A stretch of 48,456 nucleotides of DNA. Origin: Choristocarpus tenellus KU-1152. Taxonomy: Eukaryota > Phaeophyceae. The position numbers were made by a program, and so were the translations under genes. Below, one piece after another: positions 20,928 through 31,108 of the stretch. Location: the NCBI GenBank assembly GCA_964200185.2, contig CAXNAD020000012.1, positions 1 to 48,456 on the forward strand, given 5' to 3'. Every line of letters begins with the position of its first letter. Positions within the stretch are counted from its first letter, which is position 1. The notes under the pieces are model-generated. The model did not search any database, was not told the origin of the DNA, and saw nothing but the letters and a program-made list of their open reading frames with translations.

Positions 20928-23261
20928 GTGTTGAGAAGGTGAAGTTTTGGCATGTTTTAAAAAGTGTGGTGTGAATGCTTAGATTTTTAGTTGAGTGTGA
21001 ATATTGTTGATATTTTGCTGAACCAAACAGCCACAGTGTCTGTGGTGATAGTTGGACAATCAGTTTCATTCTAGAACAAGGAGTGTTTAATATCACAATG
21101 TACGCTGACATCTTTGTGATGTTTTGTCCAGTGAAGTCTGTTATTGAGGTTTGACATGAATGTTTCATGGTAGTAAGAGATATTTCTCTCTTTGGTATGT
21201 CATGTGTTTACTACCTTTGTACGAAAGCAAGAACACAGAATTATGATGGATGTTCATATTTGTGATCTATTTGGAAGTGGGTACGCTATGCAGGAACTTC
21301 CACACAATCATGATATTCTAGTTGAGCACGCCAATGCAATTTAGTGGTTAATGAATCGTATCAATTCATTCATACACACTGAGAACTTGATACACTAAAT
21401 GGTACGGTTTGTTGAAGAACAATTATGTAGAGCGGGAATTTGTTTGACCTCAGTTGTGCAAATGTGTGCATGATACGTTTGTTTCCATTCATACCAGAAG
21501 ATTGAGAAAATGAGAAGGCAGCGGATTCTTTTATGTTTCAGATAACGCCAAAAATGAATGTACCTATTGTTTTAAGGATATATGCCAGAAATAATTTCCC
21601 TAATGCCTACACTTATGCTTCACCAATGTGTTGTCAAGGTGTACATTGTAATCACCCGTTCCTAACAAGTTGGGAATCCCTGCTCTTTCCTTCCCCTCTT
21701 TATCAACAAAGTCTTGCTATGGTGGGGATGCCCTCAAGGCATTAAATTTCCTCACGCTCTTTTTTAACCAAAGAGGGTGGCCTCACAACAGCAAGACAGG
21801 CACTGGCAACACTGTTGGGCGCCCGCAAGGGGAGCATTGATAGGGGATTGTTGATTCTGGGGAGTCCGTTGGACCTGGAAGCCCTGTTCTTACTAAAGCG
21901 GCACAATAAGTGCCTGGTAACAATTCTATCCACTGTCTCTCTTCCTGCAATTGGCTCAGTATGCGGTAGTTCACATATCGGCTGTTGTGTTCTTGACAAA
22001 TTTCTGGCTAGTACTAGTATTGCAATTGCCTTGGCACTTCTGCAGGGTCTCAGATATCGTCTGTTGACAAATTTCTGGCTAATACTGGTGTACTATAATT
22101 GCCTTGAGACATCTACACAGTTCAGAGACCAAAGTAGCGCTGGAGGGGCAAAACACAAATAAATCCATATGCAGTGACATCTCCCCCTGTATCAGTGGAG
22201 GAGGGAGTGTATTGACTTGGGCCCCGTGCTGCCACTTCGAAGGATCTTCCCGATTAATAGTCAAGTGGAGGCAAGTCTCTGTGTCACGTATCGGTCCCAT
22301 AGTCCCACTGTTACTTGGGAACTTACAAATTCCACAAATCTTATTCTTACCCTCATTCTTCTTCCCATTCCCTCACCCCACCTCCAATTTATATTGCTCT
22401 CCTCGCTGTCTGTATCAAGTGAGGGGATACTCACACACTAAATACGTTGGGGAGAGCATATGGGAAAAGGCCACAGAATTGGGACGTGAGATGCTCAAGA
22501 CCTAGTTTAAGGACATATCTACAATACCCTGAGTGGTTGGTTGCATCGGTGAACAAAATGACACAATGTCAAGTCCTACATAGGGGGCTTGGTTTTTGCA
22601 GCGGTCTCGAATTCCACCCCACAGAATTTAGTAGGCAAAAATGCACTGCACAGCTCTAAACACAAAGGGTACACTTTGACTTGTTCATGTAACATATTAG
22701 GGGAGTTCTGGTTTGACATTGTCAACCACTAGTAACAGTCTCAACAATTATCCACCATGTCTCGTCCTACCCAATAGATAGCTATAGCAATTGTTGTAAA
22801 GCTTCCATGTGCTGTGTGATGGCTGGGAAATAAGCCCTTAATATAAACTTGTGTGAGAATGTTGAACAAATCTTCCCTATCCGCAGTAGTGCTTTGTTCT
22901 TCTGTACGTGATTTCCAAGATATTATTGTGGTAGTGTATCTCGACAACACAAGGAGCCATCAATATAATAGATATAATACGCTTCGGCAAGGAACCATTG
23001 CCTCAGGTGAGCTTATGCACATTATAATCTATAAAAATCTGACAGGCAGTTACAATTATGACAACACACTCCCCAAACTCGGCTCGAACATAACTCTCTC
23101 CCCCCTCGACTAGTATGTCTACTGAAGAATTGGCACACCATTCATGACCTGACGAAAATTAATTACCTTGGAAGCATTATATATATATATATATATCACA
23201 CTAATTCCTCAAAGGGTTGGCAGGAATATATTATAGTTTGTCCATCAAAAATTTCTCTAGA
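20928..23261. other. No gene recognised; 71-base tandem duplication and TA microsatellite
   Basis: Two units beginning TTGACAAATTTCTGGCTA start at 21993 and 22064 (period 71) and share TACTRG and ATTGCCTTG. A (TA)n run lies at about 23177-23196. Remaining ORFs (up to 133 codons at 22104-22505) have no recognisable motif or splice logic. Confidence 0.4.
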
Positions 23262-24214
23262 TCATGTCCAAGTCGAAGGGTCCCTCCAGGTCTGTCTGCA
23301 CGACCTCCCCCATCGTCTTGGGGCTGCCGCCGCCCCGTGCGTAACTGAGCGCTTCGGAATTGGACTCCTTGCATACCTGGCAGTGAAGCTCTGAGGCGAC
23401 TGTGGCATATGCGATGTCCAGGAGGCCACGTTTCTCCAGGTGCTTGATTGCCAATGGGTTGAGGTGACCCATGATATTGTGCCAGTCGGAGAGGGAGAGA
23501 TACTGCTGCTTATTGGCGTAGCTAGCATTGACCGTTGCCCAGCCCTTCTTCCTCTTTTGTATGTGAAACTGGGCCTGCAGCATCAGGGAGGCTCCCTTCT
23601 CCTCCAGATGGATCTTGGCTGCCCCCTTGTTGGCCTGGATGTAGCTCCTCCTGATCCCTGAGTCCACAAACTCACCTTCCTTGCATCGCACGCTGCCTGT
23701 GCTGAGAAGCCTGCATGGCAGATCTGGTACCAGAGCACATCCTGGAGCACAATCGTGGTCGACTTGCCTGCCTCGTCAGTTGCCTCTAGGACCATCTCGC
23801 CGGTTTCTCGTGCGTCGAGTGTAACTTTGTTTCTCAAGGTACAGGTGGGGGTTATTTATATCTGTTGCTGCAGTAAGGTTCTGCAATCAGGGAGTGAGTT
23901 GTACGTTTGCACCCGAGTCGCACAGTAGGCTGATGGTCTTGGACAGATGTTGAGATGAGGACAGGGCGCCGCCTCGACCATCCTGTTGTACACGTCTTCC
24001 CCAAAAGACACGTTCATGGCCAGGAACGCCCGCGATGAGGCCTGGGGATCAGCATTGCCGCAGCCTCTGCCACCGCTGCTCCGGTTCCTGGCTGGTGGAG
24101 GTGGAAACTTGTGCGCCGCCCCAATCCCCTCGGGACGAGCAGGAGAAGTGAACAAAATGACTCAATAGTGGCAGCTTACGTGGGTCCGCTTCCATACCTG
24201 TGAGGCTCATAACC
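23262..24214 (-). pseudogene. Copia-family copy D: truncated gag, protease, pre-integrase, integrase start
   Basis: Reading from LTR D, the primer site and MSLTGMEADPRKLPLLSHF are followed by a deletion that removes most of gag. The end of gag is visible, then protease LLCDSGANVQLTP (copia D-S-G motif near 23925). LPCRLLSTGSVRCKEGEFVD and the GAG-pre-integrase domain LSLSDWHNIMGHLNPLAIKH come next, then CQVCKESNSEA (integrase zinc binding) and GEVVQTDLEGPFDLD. A TGA near 23260 and loss of homology end the copy there. The 144-codon ORF at 23257-23691 is the longest intact stretch of this region of the element. Confidence 0.85.
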
Positions 24215-24631
24215 TGTGCAAAAGATTTGTTCGAATAGAGTTTTCTTGCGTTATGTAGTATGGATGAATTTATTAGTGGAGTGAGCACCATCCCTCGAGG
24301 TAGGTGGAGTCTCTGCCTCGTTATCTATGACACACGTCAGCAAACACGTCAGAACGTGTCTGTGTCATTCGCACTACGTCACTGGTTGTGCGTCAGTCGA
24401 AGCTGTGCCAGTGGGTCCTGCGTTAGTCGTAGCTGCGTCCGTCGTCCTGCGTCAGCTACTTATATTAAGTAGGAATAAAAAAATCAGTCCATCGAGACTA
24501 GAACCTGTTACTCTAGGCCTACTACTGAAACAAGTGATTGACACTCACTCTCCACTCAGTCAACATTTCTGTTACATAGGTCTTGGTACCGAACACATGA
24601 GAACCTATAGGCTACCAGCTCTTTTTGCACA
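24215..24631 (-). repeat. Copia-family LTR D (5' LTR of copy D)
   Basis: On the minus strand it starts TGTGCAAAAAGAGCTGGTAG and ends AAATCTTTTGCACA, followed by the primer site. The start differs from the family (TGTGCAATATAGGCTGG) by a block resembling the LTR's own 3' end, which suggests patching by recombination. The A/B boxes are at 24540-24564 and 24499-24513. It abuts the broken gag of copy C. Confidence 0.8.
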
Positions 24632-25437
24632 CATTCTTTTCATCTGTGGTTGAATTTGAGACAGAAAGAAAGCACAATGGTTCTCACCGAGGCCGCTCCC
24701 GGACGCCTGTCTCCCTGTTGGTGTCCCTGCACATGTGTGGTGCACCGTAGCCCCCGAGCTCGTATTCGTTTCCACCGTGACCTCCATCGTCATGTATGAA
24801 GAGGAGGAGATGATGGCGCTTTTGAGTTGGTCGTAGGTGAGGTCTGGAGCTGTCTACAGCTGCATGAACACCTGTGGCATGCTGTCCCTGATGCCGATGA
24901 TCAGAGCCCCCTTCTCGGCGTGGTCCTCCTTGGCGACCTCCAGCTGCTCGTACTCTGTCCAGACGTGATCGAGACGAACGACGAAGTGGGCACCGTCCTC
25001 CACCGATGAGTAGTACATGTCCCGCAGCTTCACCTCGAGATCAATGAGCTGCATGCGCCGCTGCAGCGTAGCGCGCCCCCCATAGATCTGCTCCAACTCA
25101 AGCCAGGCTGCCCTCCCGTCGGGGCTGCCTTTGTTTTCATGGGTGCTGACCACATATCTCTGCAGCCCCCCTCGTGGCCTGGCCCAGCAGGAACCACAAG
25201 GCCTCGCGATGCTTAACGTAATCCTCGTACGCGCTGCGTTCCCCAAGCGATGTATCAGCCGTAGGAGGTGCAGGGGTGTGGTATGCTGGTTGGTGGAAGC
25301 AGTACAGTCCTTTCCAGCCCGCATAGCTCACCAGCGCCATCCGCCATTCTGCCCACGTTTCCCTTGTATGACCACGCACGCCACTCCATAGTGGCAGCTT
25401 ACGTGGGTCCGCTTCCATAACTGTGAGGCTCGTAACC
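24632..25437 (-). pseudogene. Copia-family gag, copy C
   Basis: From LTR C the gag frame runs SLTVMEADPRKLPLWSGVRG, TWAEWRMALVSYAGWKGLYC, YEDYVKHREALWFLLGQATR, then stops. It resumes with LELEQIYGGRATLQRRMQLI and LRDMYYSSVEDGAHFVVRLD, then EVTVETNTSS. It ends at the zinc-knuckle region (CAFFLSQIQPQMKRM) exactly where LTR D begins at 24631. The ATG inside the primer site is ACG in this copy. No pol of copy C remains. Confidence 0.8.
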
Positions 25438-25815
25438 TGTGTAAAAAAGATTTGTTCGAGTGAATTTATTAGCAGAGTGAGCACCATCCCTCGTGGTTGG
25501 ATGGTGATCTGCCTCGTTATCAATTGCACACGTCAGCAAACACGTCAGAACGTATCTGTCTTTGTCACACTACGTCACTGGTTGTGCGTCACTCGTACTA
25601 AGTCAGTCTTTCTGCATCAATCGTAGCTGCGTCAGTCGTAGCTGCGTCAGTCACTTACATCAAACAAGAAGAAACCAACCCGTCCAAATTCGAACCTATT
25701 ACTCTGGGCGTACAGAAACAACTGACAATTAAGTCACTTAGTCAACATTTCTGTTACATGCTACTGGTTACCAAACACATAAGAAACCTATTAGACTATC
25801 AGCCTATATTGCACA
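25438..25815 (-). repeat. Copia-family LTR between copies B and C
   Basis: On the minus strand it starts TGTGCAATATAGGCTGATAG and ends TCTTTTTTACACA. It serves both as the 3' LTR of copy B (RNase H lies upstream) and as the 5' LTR of copy C (primer site and gag lie downstream). A/B boxes are at 25725-25746 and 25684-25697. This sharing is the pattern left by LTR-LTR recombination between tandem elements. Confidence 0.85.
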
Positions 25816-26660
25816 CTCCCCCATGAGCATGCAGCAAAGTTGCTGACAAAAGCTCACTCCCGACGTGAAAGCACGGAATGCACAAAATGAGAAGGCTCTT
25901 GCGCAAAGACTTGGTCAAAATGTCATCAATTGTTTTGATGTACAAAGTTATTCTACGTCGAATAGACTATGGTCCAGGTATTCTCTCTGGTGCACTTCAG
26001 CTTCATGTCCACGTGCTTGGCTCTCCCGTTCAAACCTGTGATGCTGCCTGTCTGAATAGCACCACGGTTGTCACACAAGCAGGGAGTCTGGTCCTGTAGT
26101 ACGCCGATCTCCCCCAGAATGCCTCGAAGGAAAATGCAGTGGCGCATGCAGTATGCCATTGCCGTACACTCTGCCTCCGAGCTGGAGAGGATGACGGTGC
26201 CTTGAAGCTTGGAGCGCCAGGTGATCGGAGATCTGTTGAACAAAAGTAGGTAACCTGTGACGCTTCTACGTGTTTGGGAGTCGCTGCCCCAGTCGGAATC
26301 CCCATACTCCATCAAGACCTCTCCGTCCCCTCCGTTCATATCTTTACTCCCTCCCTCAACGATAGTCAATGCAGACGTCCAGTGTCCTTGCTACATAGCG
26401 CAGAACATGTTGCAGTCCGCGCCAATGCCGCATGCATTGAGAGGCTGCCCTGCGCCCCAGTTCACGAACGCTGTTGGCCAGGTTCGGGCGTCTCATGCCT
26501 GGTAGAAACATGAATTGGCCGAGGATGCTGGCGTAGGAGTATTGGGTGGGATTCAGTTCTTCCCCGTTGTCATGCCTGGCAGAGAGGTCCATGCCGGGGT
26601 CGAGTGATGTGGGTGTGTGCCGCACTTCCGTGGAGCCCACCACACCCATGAAAATGCTCT
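25816..26660 (-). pseudogene. Copia-family end of reverse transcriptase and RNase H, copy B
   Basis: The stretch VGSTEVRHTPTSLDPGMDLS, YSYASILGQFMFLPGMRRPN, ANSVRELGRRAASQCMRHWR is the end of reverse transcriptase. RNase H follows: YGDSDWGSDSQTRRSVTGYL, SSSEAECTAMAYCMRHCIFL and LCDNRGAIQTGSITGL. The 138-codon ORF at 25953-26369 is open across RNase H. The upstream 620 bases or so present in copy A, including YVDD, are deleted at about 26655. Confidence 0.85.
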
Positions 26661-28057
26661 GTCATTCCTTCTCCATGGCCTCCTGACACTGCTCTGCATC
26701 TGGCCCCCTCAGGGCCTCCTTTGTTGTAGATGGCTCGTCTGCACCTGTTGCCACTTCCCTCATGAGACCCATAAGGCAGTACACATCGTTGTTGTTCCGC
26801 TGTATGAGGGTTAATATGAAGTAGTTCATGTCCGTTGTCGCCCTCCTCCAGGTCGGTCGTATAGCTAGGATGTGTAGTCCACCCTCTGGCGCTGCTCCAG
26901 CCGGGAAGATGCCCGCTGTCCAGAGTGTGGGGCCAGGCGCTTGGCTGCTATCTGCGCTGCCCTATCCATGCGCTGGCGTCGTCTCATTCTGGGAAAAGCC
27001 TGTTGACCTTAGTGGGTTGCTACGCGCTTTGCATCTTGAGTCCCACGCCTAGTGCTTCCACCCGTGTGCCCAGCCGTGTGTGCCACGCCCCTTGTTGCGT
27101 ACACCTCCTCTTCGCCTTCGCCATCGATGTTCATGGCGTCGTCGTGCTCCGACTCCCCCAGAATATCAACCTCGGAGGTCACCAGCTTACGTTCCTGTGG
27201 GATCCAAACGTGCCAGCCCAGGGACGGCCTGTCGTACCCGACCAGGATCCCCCGCTTTGCGTACGGATGGAACTTGGCGTTGGCGCTGCGCTGTTGCTTG
27301 GTCCGATGCACGAAGCACTCCGTCCCGAACACACGGAGCCGCTTGTAGTTGAACGGTTTGCTGGTCTGGGGCTCGCATGGTGTCTCGCCGCCCAGGTACT
27401 TGTGTAGCATGCCTGTGGTCTTGTATGCGGTTTCCCCCACCGCGAAGAACCAGAACTCCTACCCCAGTCCAGCCTGGATCAGCTGGCTGCGCGCCGCTTG
27501 CATCACCTGTTTAATTGCCTGCTCAACAATCCCGTTACTCTGGGGCATGCGTGGAGGGATCTTGCGACATTTCACGCCCTGTTCTGTCAGCTTGCGCTGG
27601 AACCTTACACTCCTCCCAAATTCACCAGCGCCATTTACGACTGGCCTCGTCCACGAACACCTGAAAGTACTTCATGCCCTTCACGTCCGGGTCGAAGAGT
27701 GCCTTCAGGTCTGTATGCACCACCTCCCCCACCGTCTTGGGGCTGCGGCCGCCCTGTGTGTAACTGAGTGCCTCGGACTTGCACTCCTTTCATACCTGGC
27801 ATTGGAGTTTTGAGGCGACCGTGGCATCTGCGATGTCCAGGAGGCCGTATTTCTCCAGGTGCTTGATCACGAATAGGTTGAGGTAACCCATGATGTTGTG
27901 CCAGTCGGAGAGGAAGAGGCGCTGCTGCTTATTGGTGTAGCTAGCATTGACCGTTGCCTTAACCTTTTCCCCCTGTTTTAGGTGAAACTGGCCGCGCAGC
28001 ATCAGGAAGGCTCCCTTCTCCTCCAGATGGATCTTGGCTGACCCCTTGTTTGGCTCT
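26661..28057 (-). pseudogene. Copia-family pre-integrase and integrase with linker, copy B
   Basis: From the LTR insertion rightwards in the element: NKGSAKIHLEEKGAFLMLRG, then GAG-pre-integrase LFLSDWHNIMGYLNLFVIKH, GEVVHTDLKALFDPDVK and YFQVFVDEASRKW (integrase core start). Next are the ETAYKTTGMLHKYLGGETPC and YKRLRVFGTECFVHRTKQQR segments that close the integrase, and a linker GYDRPSLGWHVWIPQERKLV, VDILGESEHDD. A TAG breaks the integrase near 27455 and a stretch of the core is poorly preserved. The region joins the linker shared with copy A at 19012. Confidence 0.8.
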
Positions 28058-28605
28058 TGTGCAAAAAAGAGCTGTTCGAATAGAGTTTTTGCTTCATGTT
28101 ATATGAATGAATTTATTAGCGAAGTGAGCTCCATCCCCTGAGGTCGGGGGGTGCTCTGCCTCGTTATCTATTGTGCACGTTGGCAGACACGCTAGAATGT
28201 GTCTGTCAGTCGCGCTATGTCACTCGTTCTGCATCACTAGTACTAAGTTGGCAGACACGCCAGAATGTGTCTGTGTCAGTCACACTACGTCACTTGTTCT
28301 GCATCACTAGTACTAAGTTGGCAGACACGCCAGAATGTGTCTGTGTCAGTCACACTACGTCACTTGTTCTGCATCACTAGTACTACGTCAGTTATTCTGC
28401 GTTAGTCGTAGCTACGTCAGTCGTTCTGTGTCGGCCACTTACATTAACCAAGAAACCAAACCGTCGAGATTCGAACCTACTACTCTGGGCGTATAGAAAC
28501 AAATGATTGACAGTTGAGCCATTCAGCTAACATTTTTGTTACATAATACTGGTTACCAAACACATAAGAAACCTATAAACTACAAGCCTATATTTATATT
28601 GCACA
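28058..28605 (-). repeat. Copia-family LTR inserted in copy B, with 70-base tandem array
   Basis: On the minus strand it starts TGTGCAATATAAATATAGGC and ends GCTCTTTTTTGCACA. The flanks GCTCT (28053-28057) and GCTCC (28606-28610) form an imperfect 5-base target duplication. It splits the protease/pre-integrase junction that is uninterrupted in copy D (RRSYIQANKGAAKI). At 548 bases it is the longest LTR here because the TGACG region holds three units of about 70 bases at 28179-28386. No internal element sequence accompanies it, so it is a solo LTR. Confidence 0.85.
28179..28386 (+). repeat. Three tandem 70-base units inside the LTR
   Basis: Units begin GTTGGCAGACACGC at about 28179, 28247 and 28317 and end GCATCACTAGTACTA. 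Units 2 and 3 are nearly identical, while unit 1 is two bases shorter and more diverged, so the last duplication is recent. Each unit carries ACGTCA/ATGTCA motifs, the reverse of the TGACG array in LTR A1. Confidence 0.8.
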
Positions 28606-29896
28606 GCTCCTCCTGATCCCTGAGTCCACGAACTCACCTCCCCTGCGCCGCACACTGCCTGTGCTGAGAAGCCTGCATGGTAGACCCGGTACCCAGAGCA
28701 CATCCTGAAGCACAATCGTGGTCGGTGTGCCTGTCTCATCAGTTGCCTCCAGGACCATCTGGCTACTTGCTTGTGCGTCCTGTGTATCCTTGTTTCCGAA
28801 AGTGCAGATTCGGGTGATAGCTGTTGCTGGAGTGAGGTCCTCCAGTCGGGGGGGAGTGAGGTGCACGTTTGCACCCGAGTCGCACAGGAAGGTGATGGTC
28901 TTGGACAGATCTTGAGATGAAGCCAGGAGCGCTGTCTCGACCATACTGTTGTACAAATCCTCCCCAACAGACACATTCATGGCCAGGAACGCCCGCGATG
29001 AGCCCTGGTCATCAGCCTTGCCGCAGCCTCCGCCACCGCTGCTCTGGTCCCTGGCTGGAGGCGGTGGAAACTTGCGCGCCGCCCCAAGCCAGCGTGGGGG
29101 CGCTTAGCAGGAGGTTTGCCGACCAGGGAAGAGTGGCACTCCTTCCACCTGTGGTTGTGTTTGATAGAAAAAGCACATTGGTTCTCACCAAGGCCGCTCC
29201 TGGACCCCTGTCTCCCTATTGGTGTCCCTTCACCGATGTGGAGCACCATAGCCCCCGAGCTCCTGGTCGTCTCCCCTGTGACCTCCGTCATGATGTACGT
29301 AGACAATGACTGTCTTGAGGTGGTCGTATGTGAGGTCCAGTGCTGTCGACAGCTACGCGAACACCTGTGGCATGCTGTCCCTGATGCCGATGAACAGAAA
29401 GAGCCCCTTCTTGGCGTGGTCCTCCTTGGCCACCTCCAGCTGCTTGTACTCCGTCCAGACGTGATCGAGACGGATGACGAAATCGGCAGCATCCTCCACC
29501 GATGAGCAGTACATGTCCCGCAGCTTCATTTCGGGAGCCTCGTAGATTTGTTCCAGCTTGAGCCAGGCTGACCTCCCATCAGGGCTGCGGTTTTTTACGT
29601 GAGTGCTGACCACCATTGCATTGACCCCCCTCGTCGTCTGGCCCAGCAGGAACCACAAGGCGTTGCAATGCTTGATGTATTCGTCGTATGCACTGCGGTC
29701 CCCTAACGATGTATCCACCGTCGAAGATGCAGGGATGTGGTACGCTGGTTGGAGGATGCAGCACAGTCCCTTGCTGCCCGCATAGCTCACAAGCGCCATC
29801 CGCCATTCTGCCCACTTCTCCCTTGTATGCCCTCGCGTGCCAGTCTATAGTGGCAGCTTACTTGGGTCCACTTCCATACCTGTGAGACTCATAACC
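28606..29896 (-). pseudogene. Copia-family gag and protease, copy B
   Basis: Gag starts at the primer site (MSLTGMEVDPSKLPL) and continues KWAEWRMALVSYAGSKGLCC, DRSAYDEYIKHCNALWFLLG, DGRSAWLKLEQIYE and VIRLDHVWTEYKQLEVAKED. An early TAG interrupts the start, and the zinc-knuckle region is degraded (MCFFYQTQPQ). Protease is best preserved in this copy: AFLAMNVSVGEDLYNSMVET, KTITFLCDSGANVHLTPPRL (aspartic D-S-G), then VLQDVLWVPGLPCRLLSTGS. The 128-codon ORF 28594-28980 covers it. Copia proteases release the Gag and Pol domains; only the N-terminal half with the catalytic Asp can be judged here. Confidence 0.85.
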
Positions 29897-30268
29897 TGTG
29901 CAAGAGAGCTGTTCGAATGGAGTATTGCTTTATGTGGTATGGATGAATTAATTAGGGGAGCGAGCACCACCCCTCGAGGGGGGGGAGTGCCCTGCCTCGT
30001 TACCTACTGCGCACGTCAGCAGACACGTCAGAAGGTGTCTGTGTCAGTCGCACTGCGTCACTCGTTCTGCGTCACTCGTTCTGCGTCATCCACTTGTAGC
30101 AAACCAAAAAGAAGCAAACGAGCCCGTCCAGACTCAAACCCATGACTCCAGCCGTGCAGAGGTAAGTAAGTAAGTGGCTGACAATTAAGGCACTCAGCTA
30201 ACAGCTTTGTTACATGCTAGTCCTTTTAAAACCTTACGAAGTTACAGACTACCAGCCTATATTGCACA
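29897..30268 (-). repeat. Copia-family LTR B (5' LTR of copy B)
   Basis: On the minus strand it starts TGTGCAATATAGGCTGGTAG and ends GAACAGCTCTCTTGCACA, followed by GGTTATGAGTCTCACAGG. It lies back to back with the solo LTR at 30744, with 475 bases between. The A box (TTAGCTGAGTGCCTTAATTG, 30182-30202) is the closest to a tRNA A box of any copy. Confidence 0.85.
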
Positions 30269-30743
30269 ATCCCCTCTTCCTCCACCTTTCCTACTAAGCT
30301 CTCCCCCTCACTCTCCATCTCATTATGTCTGACTTTGAAAGAAAATTTCATCTGGAATTTGTGGTAACGAGCTTCGGCAAACCCTATCCTTTTTGGATCT
30401 GTCCAAAGTGTTTGGGTTCCTCCTGGATGTAGTTTGAACTCTCCCCAGTTCGCCAATCACTGAAGTCCTCCACTGTATCCTCTTCACTCTTAGCTCTCTC
30501 TCCTTAATTTCCTCGTTTACAGTGCATTTACCTAATCGTCTCGTTTTCCTCCTCCTCACAATCATAATCACCATCCAGATGGTCGCTTTCTCCAACCATT
30601 CAATAAACCATCTTGACTGACTGTCCTCCAAATCGTCTACATCCCTTTCCTGATTCTCCTCCCCTCCCATTCTCTCCCGTTTGATCGTTTTGGGGCACTA
30701 GCTCATCCTTGCCTTCCACACCTTGACCTTCACGACTTCAACC
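30269..30743. other. Spacer between divergent LTRs, purine-rich on the minus strand, unknown
   Basis: The minus strand has overlapping open stretches such as SEEDTVEDFSDWRTGESSNY in one frame and NWGEFKLHPGGTQTLWTDPK in another. The acidic runs and frame changes suggest an old, frameshifted coding sequence, but no family is recognised. It must be host or older transposon DNA, because LTR insertions bound it on both sides. Confidence 0.35.
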
Positions 30744-31103
30744 TGTGCAATACAATATAGGCTGGTAGTCTGTAGATTCATAAGGTTTTTGGTAGCGAAT
30801 TATATGTAATAAAGCTGTTATCTGATCCGTTTTATGGTCGATCGATTGTATTGGCTTGAGTCATGGGTTTGAGTCTCGACGGGCTCGTTGGTTTATTTTT
30901 GGTTTGCTACAAATGGCTGACGCAGCTACGGCTGATGCAGTGCGACTGACACAGACACGTTCTGACGTGTCTGACGTGTCTGCTGAGGTGCGCAGTAGGT
31001 AACGAGGCAGGGCACCCCCTCCCCTTCGAGGGATGGTGCTCACTCCGCTAATTAATTAATCCATACTACATAAAGCAAAAATCTATTCTAACTGTTTTGC
31101 ACC
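30744..31103 (+). repeat. Solo copia-family LTR with perfect CAACC target duplication
   Basis: It starts TGTGCAATACAATATAGGCT and ends AACTGTTTTGCACC. CAACC flanks it on both sides (30739-30743 and 31104-31108), the 5-base duplication expected of a copia integrase. The B-box-like GGGTTTGAGTCTCG is at 30865-30878. This copy fixes the LTR ends for the family. Confidence 0.9.
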
Positions 31104-31108
31104 CAACC

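Noticed and set aside
28179-28386. CRISPR-like array
   Set aside because: The three 70-base units are contiguous tandem repeats without spacers, inside an LTR of a eukaryotic element.
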